Shown in pieces: positions 17,673 through 27,133 of a stretch of DNA of 64,000 bases. How positions within the stretch are numbered: position 1 is the stretch's first letter; each line of letters starts with the position of its first letter. The translations under genes were made by a program, and so were the position numbers. The notes beneath the pieces were generated by a model. That model saw only the letters and a program-made list of their open reading frames with translations, had not been told where the DNA came from and did not search any database. Origin of the DNA: Bradyrhizobiaceae bacterium (lineage in GTDB: Bacteria > Pseudomonadota > Alphaproteobacteria > Rhizobiales > Xanthobacteraceae); the NCBI GenBank assembly GCA_020853885.1, contig JADYXZ010000019.1:1-64000 (forward strand), given 5' to 3'.

Positions 17673-18070
17673 GTAGTGCAAAGATGTATCGCACCAATCT
17701 TCGCGACGTGCCGAAGGTCGAAGGATTGAGGCGCGACGAAGGCTGGGTGGACATGCAGGTCCAGTTCCTGGTCGACAAGAAGACGGCGGGCGCAAACAAT
17801 GTCGTCGGCTGGACCGTGCTGAAGCCGGGCGCGCGGCACGAGAAGCATCTGCATCGGAACTGCGACGAATTCTTCATCGTGCTGAAGGGGCACGGCACGA
17901 TCTACACCGACGAGGGTGAAGTGCCGTCAGGGGAGGGCGATGTCATCTATTCCCCGCGCAACTGTTGGCATGGCTTCAACAACACGTCGAACGAGGACGT
18001 GGTGCTGGTGTGGGGCTGGATGGGGGCTGGATCGATCGAGGATTCCGGCTACGAAGTGCCGTCCGAGTGA
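17669..18070 (+). CDS. Cupin domain protein
   Basis: The small 133-residue protein has a single cupin barrel. Motif 1 reads around PGARHEKHLHRNCDEFFIVL, with metal-ligand candidates at the three histidines and the Glu. Motif 2 is around GDVIYSPRNCWHGFNN. The GTG start at 17669 overlaps the upstream stop; an ATG at 17684 is the alternative. Single-domain cupins in catabolic operons act as isomerases, decarboxylases or dioxygenases, and nothing here decides between them. It lies in the operon led by the LacI-type regulator. Confidence 0.82.
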   Translation: MSSAKMYRTNLRDVPKVEGLRRDEGWVDMQVQFLVDKKTAGANNVVGWTVLKPGARHEKHLHRNCDEFFIVLKGHGTIYTDEGEVPSGEGDVIYSPRNCWHGFNNTSNEDVVLVWGWMGAGSIEDSGYEVPSE

Positions 18071-18109
18071 GCGAATCGTGCGGCAACTTTTCTGCGGCGG
18101 GCATGAAAG

Positions 18110-18820
18110 ATGAATATTCAGGACGATCAGCGCGTTCAGCGCGGCATGCAGGCGCAACTGGCGGCGCGCCGCCGCCGCCTCGATGCCGGCGAGGCCCACA
18201 TCGGCTGGAAGATCGGCTTCGGCGCACCGGCCGCGATGGCGAAGCTCGGCATCGCAGGCCCGCTCATCGGCTTCATGACCGATCGAAGCGTGGTTGCCTC
18301 CGGCGCGGCCGTTTCCATCTCCGGATGGTCGAAGCCCTTCGCGGAGACCGAGATCGCCGTCCACATCGGCAAGGACCTTTCCGCCGGCGCCGGTCGCGAA
18401 GTTGTCGCCGATGCGATCGCCGCCCTCGGCCCTGCGATCGAGCTCGCGGACATCGATCGGCCGCCGGAAGATCCGGAGGCGATCCTGTCCGGGAACATCT
18501 ACCACCGCCATGTGATCCTCGGCCGGCGCGATCCTTCCCGCGCTGGCGCCAGGCTCGATGGCTGGTCCGGCCGGGTCGCCCGCAACGGCAAGGAGACGGC
18601 CCGCGTAACCGACCTGCAAGCCAATACGGGCGAAATCCTTGGTCTCGTCATGCATGTCGCGAACACGCTCCCGCAGTTCGGCGAGCAGTTGCGACGGGGA
18701 GACATCATCATCTGTGGCTCGATCGTGCCGCCGATGGAATTGCGCGCAGACGATGCGGAAGTCGCCTACAGTCTCGAGCCGGGCGACTGGGCGTGCTCCG
18801 TTCGCTTCGAACATCGTTAG
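18110..18820 (+). CDS. 2-keto-4-pentenoate hydratase / fumarylacetoacetate hydrolase-family protein
   Basis: The 236-residue product has the hydratase layout: GWKIGFGAPAAMAKLGI early, AETEIAVHIGKDL with acidic metal ligands, and a C-terminal RRGDIIICGSIVPPMEL. Family members hydrate 2-oxopent-4-enoate or cleave or decarboxylate oxo-acids with a divalent metal. It is the last gene of the plus-strand operon behind the LacI-type regulator. Together with the cupin and the dehydrogenase it suggests a short oxo-acid pathway for the TRAP substrate. Confidence 0.82.
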   Translation: MNIQDDQRVQRGMQAQLAARRRRLDAGEAHIGWKIGFGAPAAMAKLGIAGPLIGFMTDRSVVASGAAVSISGWSKPFAETEIAVHIGKDLSAGAGREVVADAIAALGPAIELADIDRPPEDPEAILSGNIYHRHVILGRRDPSRAGARLDGWSGRVARNGKETARVTDLQANTGEILGLVMHVANTLPQFGEQLRRGDIIICGSIVPPMELRADDAEVAYSLEPGDWACSVRFEHR

Positions 18821-18855
18821 CGCGCGGCTCTTGCCGGGCGGCGAAGGCTTGAATG

Positions 18856-20373
18856 TCAGCCTTTCCCCAAGGCTTTCACCGCGTTCTTCAAAGCCGAGCC
18901 TTCTTCATCCTTGAGCGCCGCTTCGCGGAGTTGTCTCAGAATGGACGGAGCATTTGGCTTCCCGAGCAGCATGGGCGCGGCCGCTGCGAGCACGTCGAAG
19001 CTCGCGGCGGTGCGCGCATGGGTATCGCCATACCCCTTGATCATGCTCCGGCATTTGGCAAACTCGACAGCCAGCTCGTAATCGTTCGCGGCAATGTGCA
19101 GGATTGCTTCGATCCATTCGCTCAACGCTGCCTTCTCGGCCTTGAACCGCAACGAGCGCCTGCGCAGCGGCTTCAACGAAGCGACCAGATATAAAGAGAG
19201 ATAGCCCAGAACCGTCGTCGTTCGTACAGTTCTACCGCCGCGGCCAAGACGGTCGCAGAAGCGCCGTGCCCAAGGCCGGTTCTTCACGGCGCTTCCAAGA
19301 GCCGCCGGAAGCACGTCGGCAATCTCCTCGGTTCGCGGATGGAAGAAATCCGTTACCTCCAGGACCTGCGACCCGCGCAGTCCGGCTTCGCGATCGATGC
19401 GCGCAAGCCTCTCGGACCGGATTTTCAGCTCCGCCACGCGAATGGCATCCTCGTAAGCCATATTGAGCGCCGTTGCGCGCGCAACCTCGAGGAGCAGCCG
19501 GTCGTCCCCATGCCCGCGCTCCCGCTCGAGGCCTATGAACGGCAGCAATAGCCTCAGATACTCGTTCGCATATTCGTCGTCCTGATAGTCGGTAAGTCGC
19601 TCGACTCCGGTGCAAATCAACGACAGCGACTCTTCGCTCAGGATCGGACGCAAATGCTTGAGGCGGGCCACGACGCTGGGGCGAAGCCGGCCGGGTTTCC
19701 GCCGGACGGGCCGCCGGGAACTCGCGCTTTCACCCATCGCCTTGACGGATGCGGCCGTGAACGCCGCCTGATTGGAGTTTGCGGCGCTCGCATGTGCCGC
19801 AACGGCACGTTCGAAGAGCTCTTGCGAGAAGGGCAGCGCTCCGGAGGCGGCCAAGGCCCCGAACAGTGCGGCGTTGATCTGGCTTCCGGCGCCATCGGCG
19901 ACCGCCTGCATGTCGAACGCGATGACTTGCTTGGCTGCGGCCTGGCAGGCTTCGCGCAATGCGGTCTCGTCCACCCGGGCATCGCCGAGCGCCATCCGCT
20001 CGTCGATTGAATAGACCCGGTGCGTGGAGGCAATCAGCATGGTCCGATCGGGAGTCACGAACCCGCGTTCGATCGCGCGGCCTGCCTCCATCAGCTCCGA
20101 TGCAATGACGATATCTACCTGGCCGGGCGTCGGCATCAGCGCCAGGACCGGCTCGCACCCGGCCGTTTCCGCGGCGGCCCGGGGGAATATCTCCACATAA
20201 TAGATCGTCGCGCCTGTGCGCTGCGCCACGCCCGGCACCGATGTGGCTTGCACGAGGTAGCCGCCGCGCTCGGCGGTGTCGACGATCCAGTCGGTCAGCA
20301 CGCCGCCGCCTTCGCCACCCAGCGCAAAGATTGCGATGGTGATGGGGCGGGGAGGAGCGGCCAAATCCGTCAT
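18856..20373 (-). CDS. iorB: Indolepyruvate (arylpyruvate):ferredoxin oxidoreductase beta subunit, long form
   Basis: In this 505-residue protein the first 190 residues form the 2-oxoacid oxidoreductase gamma/beta-like domain (IAIFALGGEGGGVLTDWIV, GVAQRTGATIYYVEIFP). A helical C-terminal extension of about 300 residues follows, the DUF6537-type part found in long IorB proteins. It pairs with IorA, whose gene lies ten bases upstream. The complex oxidatively decarboxylates arylpyruvates from aromatic amino acids to arylacetyl-CoA and reduces ferredoxin. Reduced ferredoxin would also serve benzoyl-CoA reductase. Confidence 0.85.
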   Translation of the reverse strand: MTDLAAPPRPITIAIFALGGEGGGVLTDWIVDTAERGGYLVQATSVPGVAQRTGATIYYVEIFPRAAAETAGCEPVLALMPTPGQVDIVIASELMEAGRAIERGFVTPDRTMLIASTHRVYSIDERMALGDARVDETALREACQAAAKQVIAFDMQAVADGAGSQINAALFGALAASGALPFSQELFERAVAAHASAANSNQAAFTAASVKAMGESASSRRPVRRKPGRLRPSVVARLKHLRPILSEESLSLICTGVERLTDYQDDEYANEYLRLLLPFIGLERERGHGDDRLLLEVARATALNMAYEDAIRVAELKIRSERLARIDREAGLRGSQVLEVTDFFHPRTEEIADVLPAALGSAVKNRPWARRFCDRLGRGGRTVRTTTVLGYLSLYLVASLKPLRRRSLRFKAEKAALSEWIEAILHIAANDYELAVEFAKCRSMIKGYGDTHARTAASFDVLAAAAPMLLGKPNAPSILRQLREAALKDEEGSALKNAVKALGKG

Positions 20374-20382
20374 GCTGCTGAC

Positions 20383-22551
20383 TCAGGCGCTGACCGTTGC
20401 TCTTCGGATGACCCGCCGCTGCAGCCGCCGGATCACCGCGCGCCGAAAGCGTGCCTTCGCTCGCTCCCATCGCGAAGGATTTTCGACGATGGAAACGCGG
20501 TAGAAGGATGGACAGAGCGCTTCCGTCCGCACCAGCTCCCCGCACAGCCCGCAACCGACGCAGGACCGGGTGATGGTCGTGACCGGCTCCCGGCGGAGCG
20601 GATCGGGATTGGGCGCGATCGTGAGGGAGGGGCATCCCGAAAGGCGAATGCAGGAACGGTCGCCGGTGCAGATTTCGGGGTCGATGCCGAAGCGCTCGCG
20701 GACGACGCGCCCGCCCTGTTGGGCGAGGGCGGCCATCTGTGGTCGAACCCGGCGCTGCCGGTTCAGCATGCATTCGGATTGCGCGATGACGACTTTGGGC
20801 CCCTTTTCGGAAGTCGTGAGCGCTTCCTTGAGTGCGTCGCGCGTGCGGCGCAGGTCATAGGTGCGCGTAAGCGTCCGCACCCATTCCACGCCCACGCCGC
20901 GGACCGCTTTTTCGATCGGATTTCCTGTCGTTCTGACCGTATCGCGCTCCGGCGCAGAAGACAGGACTTCCTGCCCGCCGGTCGCGGCGGTGTAGCCGTT
21001 ATCGACAATGACCGTTACGGTCTCGCTCTTATTGAAGACGGCGTTGGCGACGCTGCTTGCGAGGCCGTTGTGCCAGAAACCGCCGTCGCCGATGACGGCG
21101 ATCGCGCGCCGCTCCGCCTCTCCGCTGAATGCCGATGCGCCGGCGCCGCCAAGCCCGTAGCCCATCGTCGTATTGCCGATATTGAAAGGCGGCAGAATGG
21201 AGAAGAGATGACAACCGATGTCGCAGCTCACGTGCCGCGAGCCAAGCTCGCGCTCGATCAGCTTGATCGCCGTGAAGATCGGCCGTTCGGGACAGCCGGT
21301 GCAGAATGAGGGAGGACGCGGCCGCACGTTGCCGGCGACGGACTTGAGGGCAGTCGCCGCTTTCTGTTGGCCCGTCCCGGCGGCATCGTCAGACCGGGCC
21401 TCCTCCTGCTTGATCGCGAGTTCGGGCCGATAGGCGCGCAGGAATTTGAGCAATCCCGCCTTGACGACAGAGCCCGCATACTCGCCGGCCATCGGCAGCA
21501 TGCTCTTGCCTTCGATGCTGGTTGCAACTTGCGCGCGCCGCAGGATGGTGTTGATGGCCTGTTCGATGAACTCCGGCTGGCCTTCCTCGACGACGAGGAT
21601 CGCCTTCTTGCCGGCGCAGAATCGAAGCAGCTCCGGCTCGACCAATGGATAAGTCACATTGAGGACATAGAGCGGGACGCGGGTCTTGCCGAACACATCC
21701 GCAAGCCCGAGCTGCTCGAGCGCGCGCAGCGTCGTGTTGTACAGGCCGCCCTGCAGGACAATGCCGATGTCGTTGGCATCGCCTTCGAAGATCTCGTTGA
21801 GCTTCTCGTCCTCGATGAAGCGCACGGCAGCCGGCCGGCGCCGCTCGATCTTTTCGTGCTCGTGCAGATAGGTCGCTGGCGGCAGCGATATGCGGCCGGT
21901 GTCGCGGATCGGCTGCGCGAGGGCCTGCTTTAATGTCCGCGGCGGCCGGCGGTTGTCGCGGGTCTGGAATCTTCCATAGACGTGGCAGGCGCGGATGCGC
22001 AGCTCGAGCATGACCGGCGTATTGGAGGCTTCCGACAACTCGAACCCTTTTTCCACCGCGCGCACGATGGACGGGAGGTTCGGACGCGGATCGAGCAGCC
22101 AGACCTGCGACTTCATGGCGAAGGCGTGGCTCCGCTCCTGCATGATCGAGGAGCCTTCGCCGTAATCCTCGCCGATGATGACGAGCGCGCCGCCCCGCAC
22201 GCCGCCGGATGCGAGATTGGCAAGCGCGTCCGAGGCCACGTTCACGCCGACCGGAGACTTGAACACGGCGGCCCCGCGGATCGGATAGCTCACCGAAGCG
22301 GCGAGGGCCGCGACTGCGGCCGCCTCGTTCGCGCTGGCTTCGAAATGAACGTCGAGCTCGCGCAGGACGTCGCCGGCGTCGTTCAGCACATCTACGAGAT
22401 GGGAGATCGGCGCGCCCTGATAGCCAGCGGCATAGGCGATGCCGGATTGCAGCAGCGCTTTGGTGACGGCGAGGATGCCTTCGCCGCGAAACTCCTGCCC
22501 CTCTCCGAGCCGGAGCTTTCCGATCTCCTGCTGGAAGGAGCGCTCAGCCAC
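20383..22551 (-). CDS. iorA: Indolepyruvate (arylpyruvate):ferredoxin oxidoreductase alpha subunit
   Basis: The 722-residue protein has an N-terminal pyrimidine-binding domain (AYAAGYQGAPISHLVDVL), a domain-II region, and a TPP-binding domain with CTGCPERPIF and VIGDGGFWHNG followed by VNAVFNKSETVTVIVDNG. The C-terminus adds a ferredoxin-like domain with CTGDRSC-type and CVGCGLCGE cysteine clusters, so two FeS clusters are expected. It lies three bases after the DUF2478 stop and ten before iorB. The substrate could be phenylpyruvate, 4-hydroxyphenylpyruvate or indolepyruvate. The paaK gene nearby supports an arylacetyl-CoA product. Confidence 0.9.
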   Translation of the reverse strand: MAERSFQQEIGKLRLGEGQEFRGEGILAVTKALLQSGIAYAAGYQGAPISHLVDVLNDAGDVLRELDVHFEASANEAAAVAALAASVSYPIRGAAVFKSPVGVNVASDALANLASGGVRGGALVIIGEDYGEGSSIMQERSHAFAMKSQVWLLDPRPNLPSIVRAVEKGFELSEASNTPVMLELRIRACHVYGRFQTRDNRRPPRTLKQALAQPIRDTGRISLPPATYLHEHEKIERRRPAAVRFIEDEKLNEIFEGDANDIGIVLQGGLYNTTLRALEQLGLADVFGKTRVPLYVLNVTYPLVEPELLRFCAGKKAILVVEEGQPEFIEQAINTILRRAQVATSIEGKSMLPMAGEYAGSVVKAGLLKFLRAYRPELAIKQEEARSDDAAGTGQQKAATALKSVAGNVRPRPPSFCTGCPERPIFTAIKLIERELGSRHVSCDIGCHLFSILPPFNIGNTTMGYGLGGAGASAFSGEAERRAIAVIGDGGFWHNGLASSVANAVFNKSETVTVIVDNGYTAATGGQEVLSSAPERDTVRTTGNPIEKAVRGVGVEWVRTLTRTYDLRRTRDALKEALTTSEKGPKVVIAQSECMLNRQRRVRPQMAALAQQGGRVVRERFGIDPEICTGDRSCIRLSGCPSLTIAPNPDPLRREPVTTITRSCVGCGLCGELVRTEALCPSFYRVSIVENPSRWERAKARFRRAVIRRLQRRVIRRATVSA

Positions 22552-22553
22552 GC

Positions 22554-23162
22554 CTATGCCGATCGCTTGATCGGCTGCCTGGACCTTGCCGTCCTGCTGA
22601 ATTCAGCGGCGCGGCGGCACCAGGCCAGCACCTCATCGGCGGTGGGCGCAAGTTCGACCGCGAAACCGCCGTGAAAATTCTGCCACGGTTCCCGGTGAGG
22701 CTGCGCGACGGCGGTCAGCAACGGGACGCCGATCTCCATCGCACGCGCGATGACGCTGCGAAATCCGCCGCCCTCGGCCTCCGCTTTCCCGAACTTGTTC
22801 AGGATGACGAGGTCGATCGACTCGTCGATGGCGTCCTCCAGCCGCCTGCCCATTTCCGCGAGGCTGCCTGTATCAAGACGGCAGGCTTGCGCTTCCGCGC
22901 CGAGGTCTTGCGAGATGATGACGCGCGCGCCGCTTGCGAGATCGACAAGCACCATGTCCGCGCAGCACGTCCCGCCGACGGCTGAATCGGACTGCGCGGG
23001 ATCTTGCTGAACTGCGCCGCCCAGCCGCACATTCTCCGCGCGCAGCGTGGAGGCGACAGCGGAAAGAAACCTGTCGATCGGAAAGCCGGCTTCGTGGCCT
23101 ACGGCTGCGATCAGCGGTCGATCTTCCGTCAGGCCGTCCAAGTTGCGGAGATCGCCTGTCAT
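22554..23162 (-). CDS. DUF2478 protein (predicted NTPase-like)
   Basis: The product, about 202 residues, has the DUF2478 pattern: LIAAVGHEAGFPIDRFL, VRLGGAVQ, then DLASGARVIISQDLGAEAQ, LVILNKFGKAEAEGGGF and PLLTAVAQPHREPW. The family is usually found near molybdenum-related genes and has no proven function. The start is uncertain. ATG codons lie at 23162 and 23195 and a TTG at 23270; I prefer 23162 because an FNR-like box at 23218-23231 would place a transcription start between them. It is the first gene of the iorAB operon, so a role in assembly or regulation of that FeS/TPP enzyme is possible. Confidence 0.75.
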   Translation of the reverse strand: MTGDLRNLDGLTEDRPLIAAVGHEAGFPIDRFLSAVASTLRAENVRLGGAVQQDPAQSDSAVGGTCCADMVLVDLASGARVIISQDLGAEAQACRLDTGSLAEMGRRLEDAIDESIDLVILNKFGKAEAEGGGFRSVIARAMEIGVPLLTAVAQPHREPWQNFHGGFAVELAPTADEVLAWCRRAAEFSRTARSRQPIKRSA

Positions 23163-23217
23163 CTGACACTCGCCAATAAACCGATCAATAAACATGGCGT
23201 CTTCGGAGACGACTTCC

Positions 23218-23231
23218 TTGATCTTGGTCAA
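23218..23231. promoter_or_regulatory. FNR/FixK-like box between DUF2478-iorAB and the Liv transporter
   Basis: TTGATCTTGGTCAA matches TTGAT-N4-ATCAA at 9 of 10 half-site positions. It lies between two divergent operons, centred about 62 bp from the DUF2478 start and 86 bp from the binding-protein gene start. It shares the TTGAYCT core with six other boxes in the window. Confidence 0.65.
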
Positions 23232-23310
23232 ATTCGCCTTCCCGCGGGTCTGATAGGAACCTCCAATCAATAAATTATGCCAACGAAATAAAATGCTGTG
23301 GGAGGAATGA

Positions 23311-24471
23311 ATGAGACTCGCAAAATTTGCGTTCTTGTCGGCAATGGGCGCGGCGTTCGCGCTGGCGTCCGTTTCGTCGGTTTCGGCTCAGGTCAAGATC
23401 GGGGCGGTGCTTTCGGTCACCGGCCCGGCCTCTTTCCTTGGCGATCCGGAAAAGAAGACTCTGGAAATATATGTCGCTGCGATCAACGCCAAGGGCGGAG
23501 TAAACGGTCAGAAGCTCCAGCTCATCGTCTATGATGACGGCGGCGATGCCAATAACGCCAGGACGTTCGCCACGCGTTTGATCGAAGAAGACAAGGTCGT
23601 CGCCATGGTCGGTGGCACGACGACCGGTTCGACGATGGCGATGATACCCGCATTTGAAGAAGCGCAGATCCCGTTCATCTCGCTGGCGGGCGCCGTGCAG
23701 ATCATCCAGCCGGTGCGGAAATGGGTATTCAAGACCCCGCACACGGACACGATGGCCTGCGAGAAGATTTTCGCGGACATCAAGCGCCGTAAGCTTTCCA
23801 AGGTGGCGTTGATCTCCGGCAGCGGCGGCTTCGACAAGTCGATGCAGGCCGAGTGCGTCAAGGTCGCGCCGGCCGCCGGCATCACGATCGTGCATCAGGA
23901 GTCGTATGGACCGCGCGACACCGACATGACGCCGCAGCTCACCAACATCAAGGGCAAGGCGGACGTGCAGGCGGTGATCAATCCCGGCTTCGGGCAGGGC
24001 CCCGCGATCGTCACGCGCAACTATCGTCAGCTCGGCATCACGCTGCCGCTGTACCAGAGCCATGGCGTGGCCTCGAAGCAGTTCATCGAGCTCGCCGGCC
24101 CAGCCGCCGAGGGCGTCCGGCTGCCCGCCGCGGCGCTGCTTGTGGCCGACAAGCTGCCGGCCGGGGACCGGCAGAAGCCAGTCGTCCAGTCCTATCAGAA
24201 GACCTACGAAGAGAAGACCAAAGAGCCGGTGTCCACCTTCGGCGGTCATGCCTATGACGGGCTGATGATCGTGGTGGAGGCCGCCCAACGCGCCAAGAGT
24301 TGGGATCGTGCCAAGGTCCGCGACGAGATCGAAAAGACCAAAGGTTTCGTCGGCACCGGCGGAATCGTGAACATGTCGCCGACGGACCACCTCGGTCTCG
24401 ATCTCTCCGCGTTCCGCATGCTTGAGATCCAGAAGGGCGACTGGACCCTGGTCCCCGAAAGCGGATCGTAA
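23311..24471 (+). CDS. Branched-chain/aryl-acid ABC transporter substrate-binding protein
   Basis: The 386-residue protein has a signal peptide (MRLAKFAFLS, hydrophobic core, cleavage near SVSAQVKIG). The periplasmic-binding fold of the LivJ type follows (GAVLSVTGPASFLGDPEKK, VVAMVGGTTTGSTMAMIP). GGAGGA lies just upstream of the ATG at 23311. It heads the livHMGF-like operon. Members of this family bind branched-chain amino acids but also aryl carboxylates; co-location with paaK and a thioesterase favours an arylacid ligand. That is inference only. Confidence 0.9.
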   Translation: MRLAKFAFLSAMGAAFALASVSSVSAQVKIGAVLSVTGPASFLGDPEKKTLEIYVAAINAKGGVNGQKLQLIVYDDGGDANNARTFATRLIEEDKVVAMVGGTTTGSTMAMIPAFEEAQIPFISLAGAVQIIQPVRKWVFKTPHTDTMACEKIFADIKRRKLSKVALISGSGGFDKSMQAECVKVAPAAGITIVHQESYGPRDTDMTPQLTNIKGKADVQAVINPGFGQGPAIVTRNYRQLGITLPLYQSHGVASKQFIELAGPAAEGVRLPAAALLVADKLPAGDRQKPVVQSYQKTYEEKTKEPVSTFGGHAYDGLMIVVEAAQRAKSWDRAKVRDEIEKTKGFVGTGGIVNMSPTDHLGLDLSAFRMLEIQKGDWTLVPESGS

Positions 24472-24540
24472 AAGTCGGACCGGGTGGGCGCTTCGGCGTC
24501 CACCCGGTCGGCAACGCAGCCGCGCGAGGCATTGGCGCTG

Positions 24541-25413
24541 ATGGCGGAGTTTCTGCAGTTCTTCTTCTCCGGCCTGACAGTGGGGGCGGTGTACGCCCTC
24601 GTGGCTCTTGGATTCACGCTCATCTATAACGCGTCGGAAGTCATCAATTTCGCCCAAGGCGAGTTCGTCATGCTGGGCGGGATGGGGACGGTGTTCCTGG
24701 CGCTGGCCGGCGTGCCGCTGCCGCTCGCAGCACTGGTCGCCGTAATCATCGCCGTCGCCGTCGGTGTCGCGCTGCACCGTCTTGCCATCGAGCCGGCAGG
24801 CGATGCGGGCGTTGTGAATCTCATTATTATTACGATCGGCGCCTCGATCTTTCTGCGCGGCGTCGCCCAGGTGGTCTTCGACAAGCGGTTCCACAGCCTG
24901 CCGCACCTGTTCGGCGCCGAGCCGCTGCGGATCGGCGGCGCGGCCATCCTTCCCCAAAGCCTCGTGGTGTTGGCGGGGGCGGCGATCATCGTCTTCCTGC
25001 TGTGGCTGTTCATCGATCGCACGCTGGTCGGCAAGGCGGTGATTGCCACCGCGGCAAACCGGCTGGCCGCGCGGCTCGTCGGCATCAACACGAGCCGCGT
25101 TGTCGGCCTCTCTTTCGCGGTTTCCGCCGCGATCGGCGCGCTTGCCGGCATCCTCATCACGCCGCTCACGCTGACCAGCTACGATGTCGGGACCTTGTTG
25201 GCGCTCAAGGGATTTGCTGCCGCCATGCTTGGCGGCATCGGCAGCCCCATGGGGGCGGTGCTCGGCGGCCTTCTCCTTGGAATGCTTGAGGCATTTAGCG
25301 CCGGATATTTGTCTTCCAGCTACAAGGAGGCGGTCGCGTTCCTGGTGATCCTCGGCGTGCTCCTCGCCATGCCGAATGGCCTGCTCGGCCGCGCGAAGGT
25401 CGAGCGGGTATGA
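24541..25413 (+). CDS. livH: ABC transporter permease LivH
   Basis: The 290-residue inner-membrane permease has the LivH opening (FFSGLTVGAVYALVALGFTL, INFAQGEFVMLGG) and about eight membrane helices. I chose the ATG at 24541, since the frame extends 19 codons further but family similarity begins here. It overlaps livM by ATGA. It forms the channel with LivM for the solute captured by the protein encoded at 23311-24471. Confidence 0.92.
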   Translation: MAEFLQFFFSGLTVGAVYALVALGFTLIYNASEVINFAQGEFVMLGGMGTVFLALAGVPLPLAALVAVIIAVAVGVALHRLAIEPAGDAGVVNLIIITIGASIFLRGVAQVVFDKRFHSLPHLFGAEPLRIGGAAILPQSLVVLAGAAIIVFLLWLFIDRTLVGKAVIATAANRLAARLVGINTSRVVGLSFAVSAAIGALAGILITPLTLTSYDVGTLLALKGFAAAMLGGIGSPMGAVLGGLLLGMLEAFSAGYLSSSYKEAVAFLVILGVLLAMPNGLLGRAKVERV

Positions 25414-26351
25414 TCGTGCGATTGGCGATGCGATACCGGTTGGCGCCGGTCGCGCTCGTTGCCGCGATCGTCATCCTGCTCCCGCTGCTTTTCCCGTCGG
25501 CATATTATTATCGAGTGGGCGCGCTCGTATTCATCTTCGCGTTCGCCGCCGTCGGCCTGAATTTGCTGATGGGCTTTGCCGGCCAGGTGAGCCTTGGTCA
25601 CGCGGGCTTTCTCGGCGTAGGCGCTTACGCCGTCGCAATCGGTCCGGCGTATCTCGGAATACCTTCTTGGTTCGGCATTGTTGCGGGTGCTGTGCTCTCG
25701 GCGCTCATCGCCTTCGTTGTCGGACGACCGATTCTGCGGCTGAAGGGGCATTATCTCGCCGTCGCCACGCTCGGCTTCGGCGTTCTCATCGCGATCGTGT
25801 TGAGCAATGAGGCGGGCTGGACGGGCGGACCGGACGGCATGTCGGTTTCCCGGCTCGTGCTGTTCGGCTGGCGCGTGAGCGGTGCGGACACTTGGTATTG
25901 GGTCGCCGCTGTTACGCTGCTCACGGGCATGGTGCTCGCCTACAACCTGATCGGCAGCCCGACCGGCCGGGCGCTGCGGGCGATCCACGACAGCGAAGTG
26001 GCTGCCCGTGTTCTCGGAGTCGAGATCGCCCGCAAGAAGCTCACGATTTTCGTGATCTCGGCGGTGTACGCTTCCGTAGCCGGCTCCTATCTCGCGCTCT
26101 TCAACGGACATATCACGCCGGATGTTGCGGGTTTCCTGCGCTCGGTCGAACTGGTGGCGATGGTTGTGCTGGGCGGCATGGGATCGATCGCCGGGTCCGT
26201 TGTCGGCGCGGCCGTGCTGGTCGTTTTGCCGCAAACCTTCACGGCGCTGCATGACTACGAACACCTGGCGTTGGGACTGGTGATCATGGCGTTCATGATC
26301 TTTCTCAGACAGGGCATTGTGCCGGCGATGGTGCAATGGCGCACGACGTGA
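25410..26351 (+). CDS. livM: ABC transporter permease LivM
   Basis: The 313-residue permease has the LivM signature NLLMGFAGQVSLGHAGFLGV and a coupling loop near IHDSEVAARVLGVEIARKK. About ten hydrophobic segments are visible. It overlaps livH by four bases at the start and livG by 16 at the end, so the genes are tightly coupled. Family function is import of branched-chain amino acids or aryl acids. Confidence 0.92.
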   Translation: MIVRLAMRYRLAPVALVAAIVILLPLLFPSAYYYRVGALVFIFAFAAVGLNLLMGFAGQVSLGHAGFLGVGAYAVAIGPAYLGIPSWFGIVAGAVLSALIAFVVGRPILRLKGHYLAVATLGFGVLIAIVLSNEAGWTGGPDGMSVSRLVLFGWRVSGADTWYWVAAVTLLTGMVLAYNLIGSPTGRALRAIHDSEVAARVLGVEIARKKLTIFVISAVYASVAGSYLALFNGHITPDVAGFLRSVELVAMVVLGGMGSIAGSVVGAAVLVVLPQTFTALHDYEHLALGLVIMAFMIFLRQGIVPAMVQWRTT

Positions 26352-27133
26352 TCCTCGAGGCGAGGAGTCTCTCGATTGCATTTGGCGGAGTCCGCGCCGT
26401 CAACGAGGTGAGCGTCTCCGTTCCGCCGGGCGCCGTGTTTTCGATCATCGGGCCGAACGGAGCGGGCAAGACGACCCTGTTCAACGTGATCTCGGGAGTC
26501 TACGCACCGCTCGAAGGCAGCGTTCGCTTGGCGGGAGAGGACGTGACCGGGCTCGCCCCCGAGCACCTCGCGCGGCGGGGCCTTTCGCGAACGTTCCAGA
26601 ACCTGCAGTTGTTCTCGCGCATGACGGCGCTCGAGAACGTGATGGTCGGCCGCCACCGCCATGAATCGACCGGAACGCTCGCTGAGCTGCTGCACTTGCC
26701 GTCGGTCCGGCGGCAAAATCAGCGGACGCGCGAAGCCGCACTCGACGTTCTGGCCCGCGTTGGCCTCGAGGCGGAGGCGGATCGACCGGCCGCCTCGCTT
26801 CCTTACGGCGCGCTGAAGCGTCTGGAGATCGCGCGTGCGCTCGCCAGCGAGCCGATGGTGTTGCTGCTCGATGAGCCGGCCGCCGGATGCAATCCGGTGG
26901 AGACGCAGGGACTCAGAAATTTGATCCGCTCCATTGCGGAAAGCGGCGTGACGGTGGTCCTCGTCGAGCACGACATGCGCCTCGTCATGAATGTCTCCGA
27001 CCGGATTCACGTGCTCGTGGGCGGCCGCAGCCTTGCCGAGGGAACGGCGCAGGAGATTCAGTCGAATCCGGCTGTCGTGGAGGCGTATCTGGGCATCGAC
27101 CATTCGCGGGAGTCCGCACGTGCTGTCGGTTAG
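26336..27133 (+). CDS. livG: ABC transporter ATP-binding protein LivG
   Basis: The 265-residue ATPase has Walker A GPNGAGKTT, a LivG-type LSRTFQNLQLFSRMTALENV region and Walker B LLLDEPAAGCNP. The signature region is divergent: ASLPYGALKRLEIARAL, where LSGGQ is normally YG-like in LivG. The switch His is in VVLVEHDMRLV. It pairs with LivF as a heterodimer powering LivHM. The ATG lies inside the end of livM. Confidence 0.92.
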   Translation: MAHDVILEARSLSIAFGGVRAVNEVSVSVPPGAVFSIIGPNGAGKTTLFNVISGVYAPLEGSVRLAGEDVTGLAPEHLARRGLSRTFQNLQLFSRMTALENVMVGRHRHESTGTLAELLHLPSVRRQNQRTREAALDVLARVGLEAEADRPAASLPYGALKRLEIARALASEPMVLLLDEPAAGCNPVETQGLRNLIRSIAESGVTVVLVEHDMRLVMNVSDRIHVLVGGRSLAEGTAQEIQSNPAVVEAYLGIDHSRESARAVG

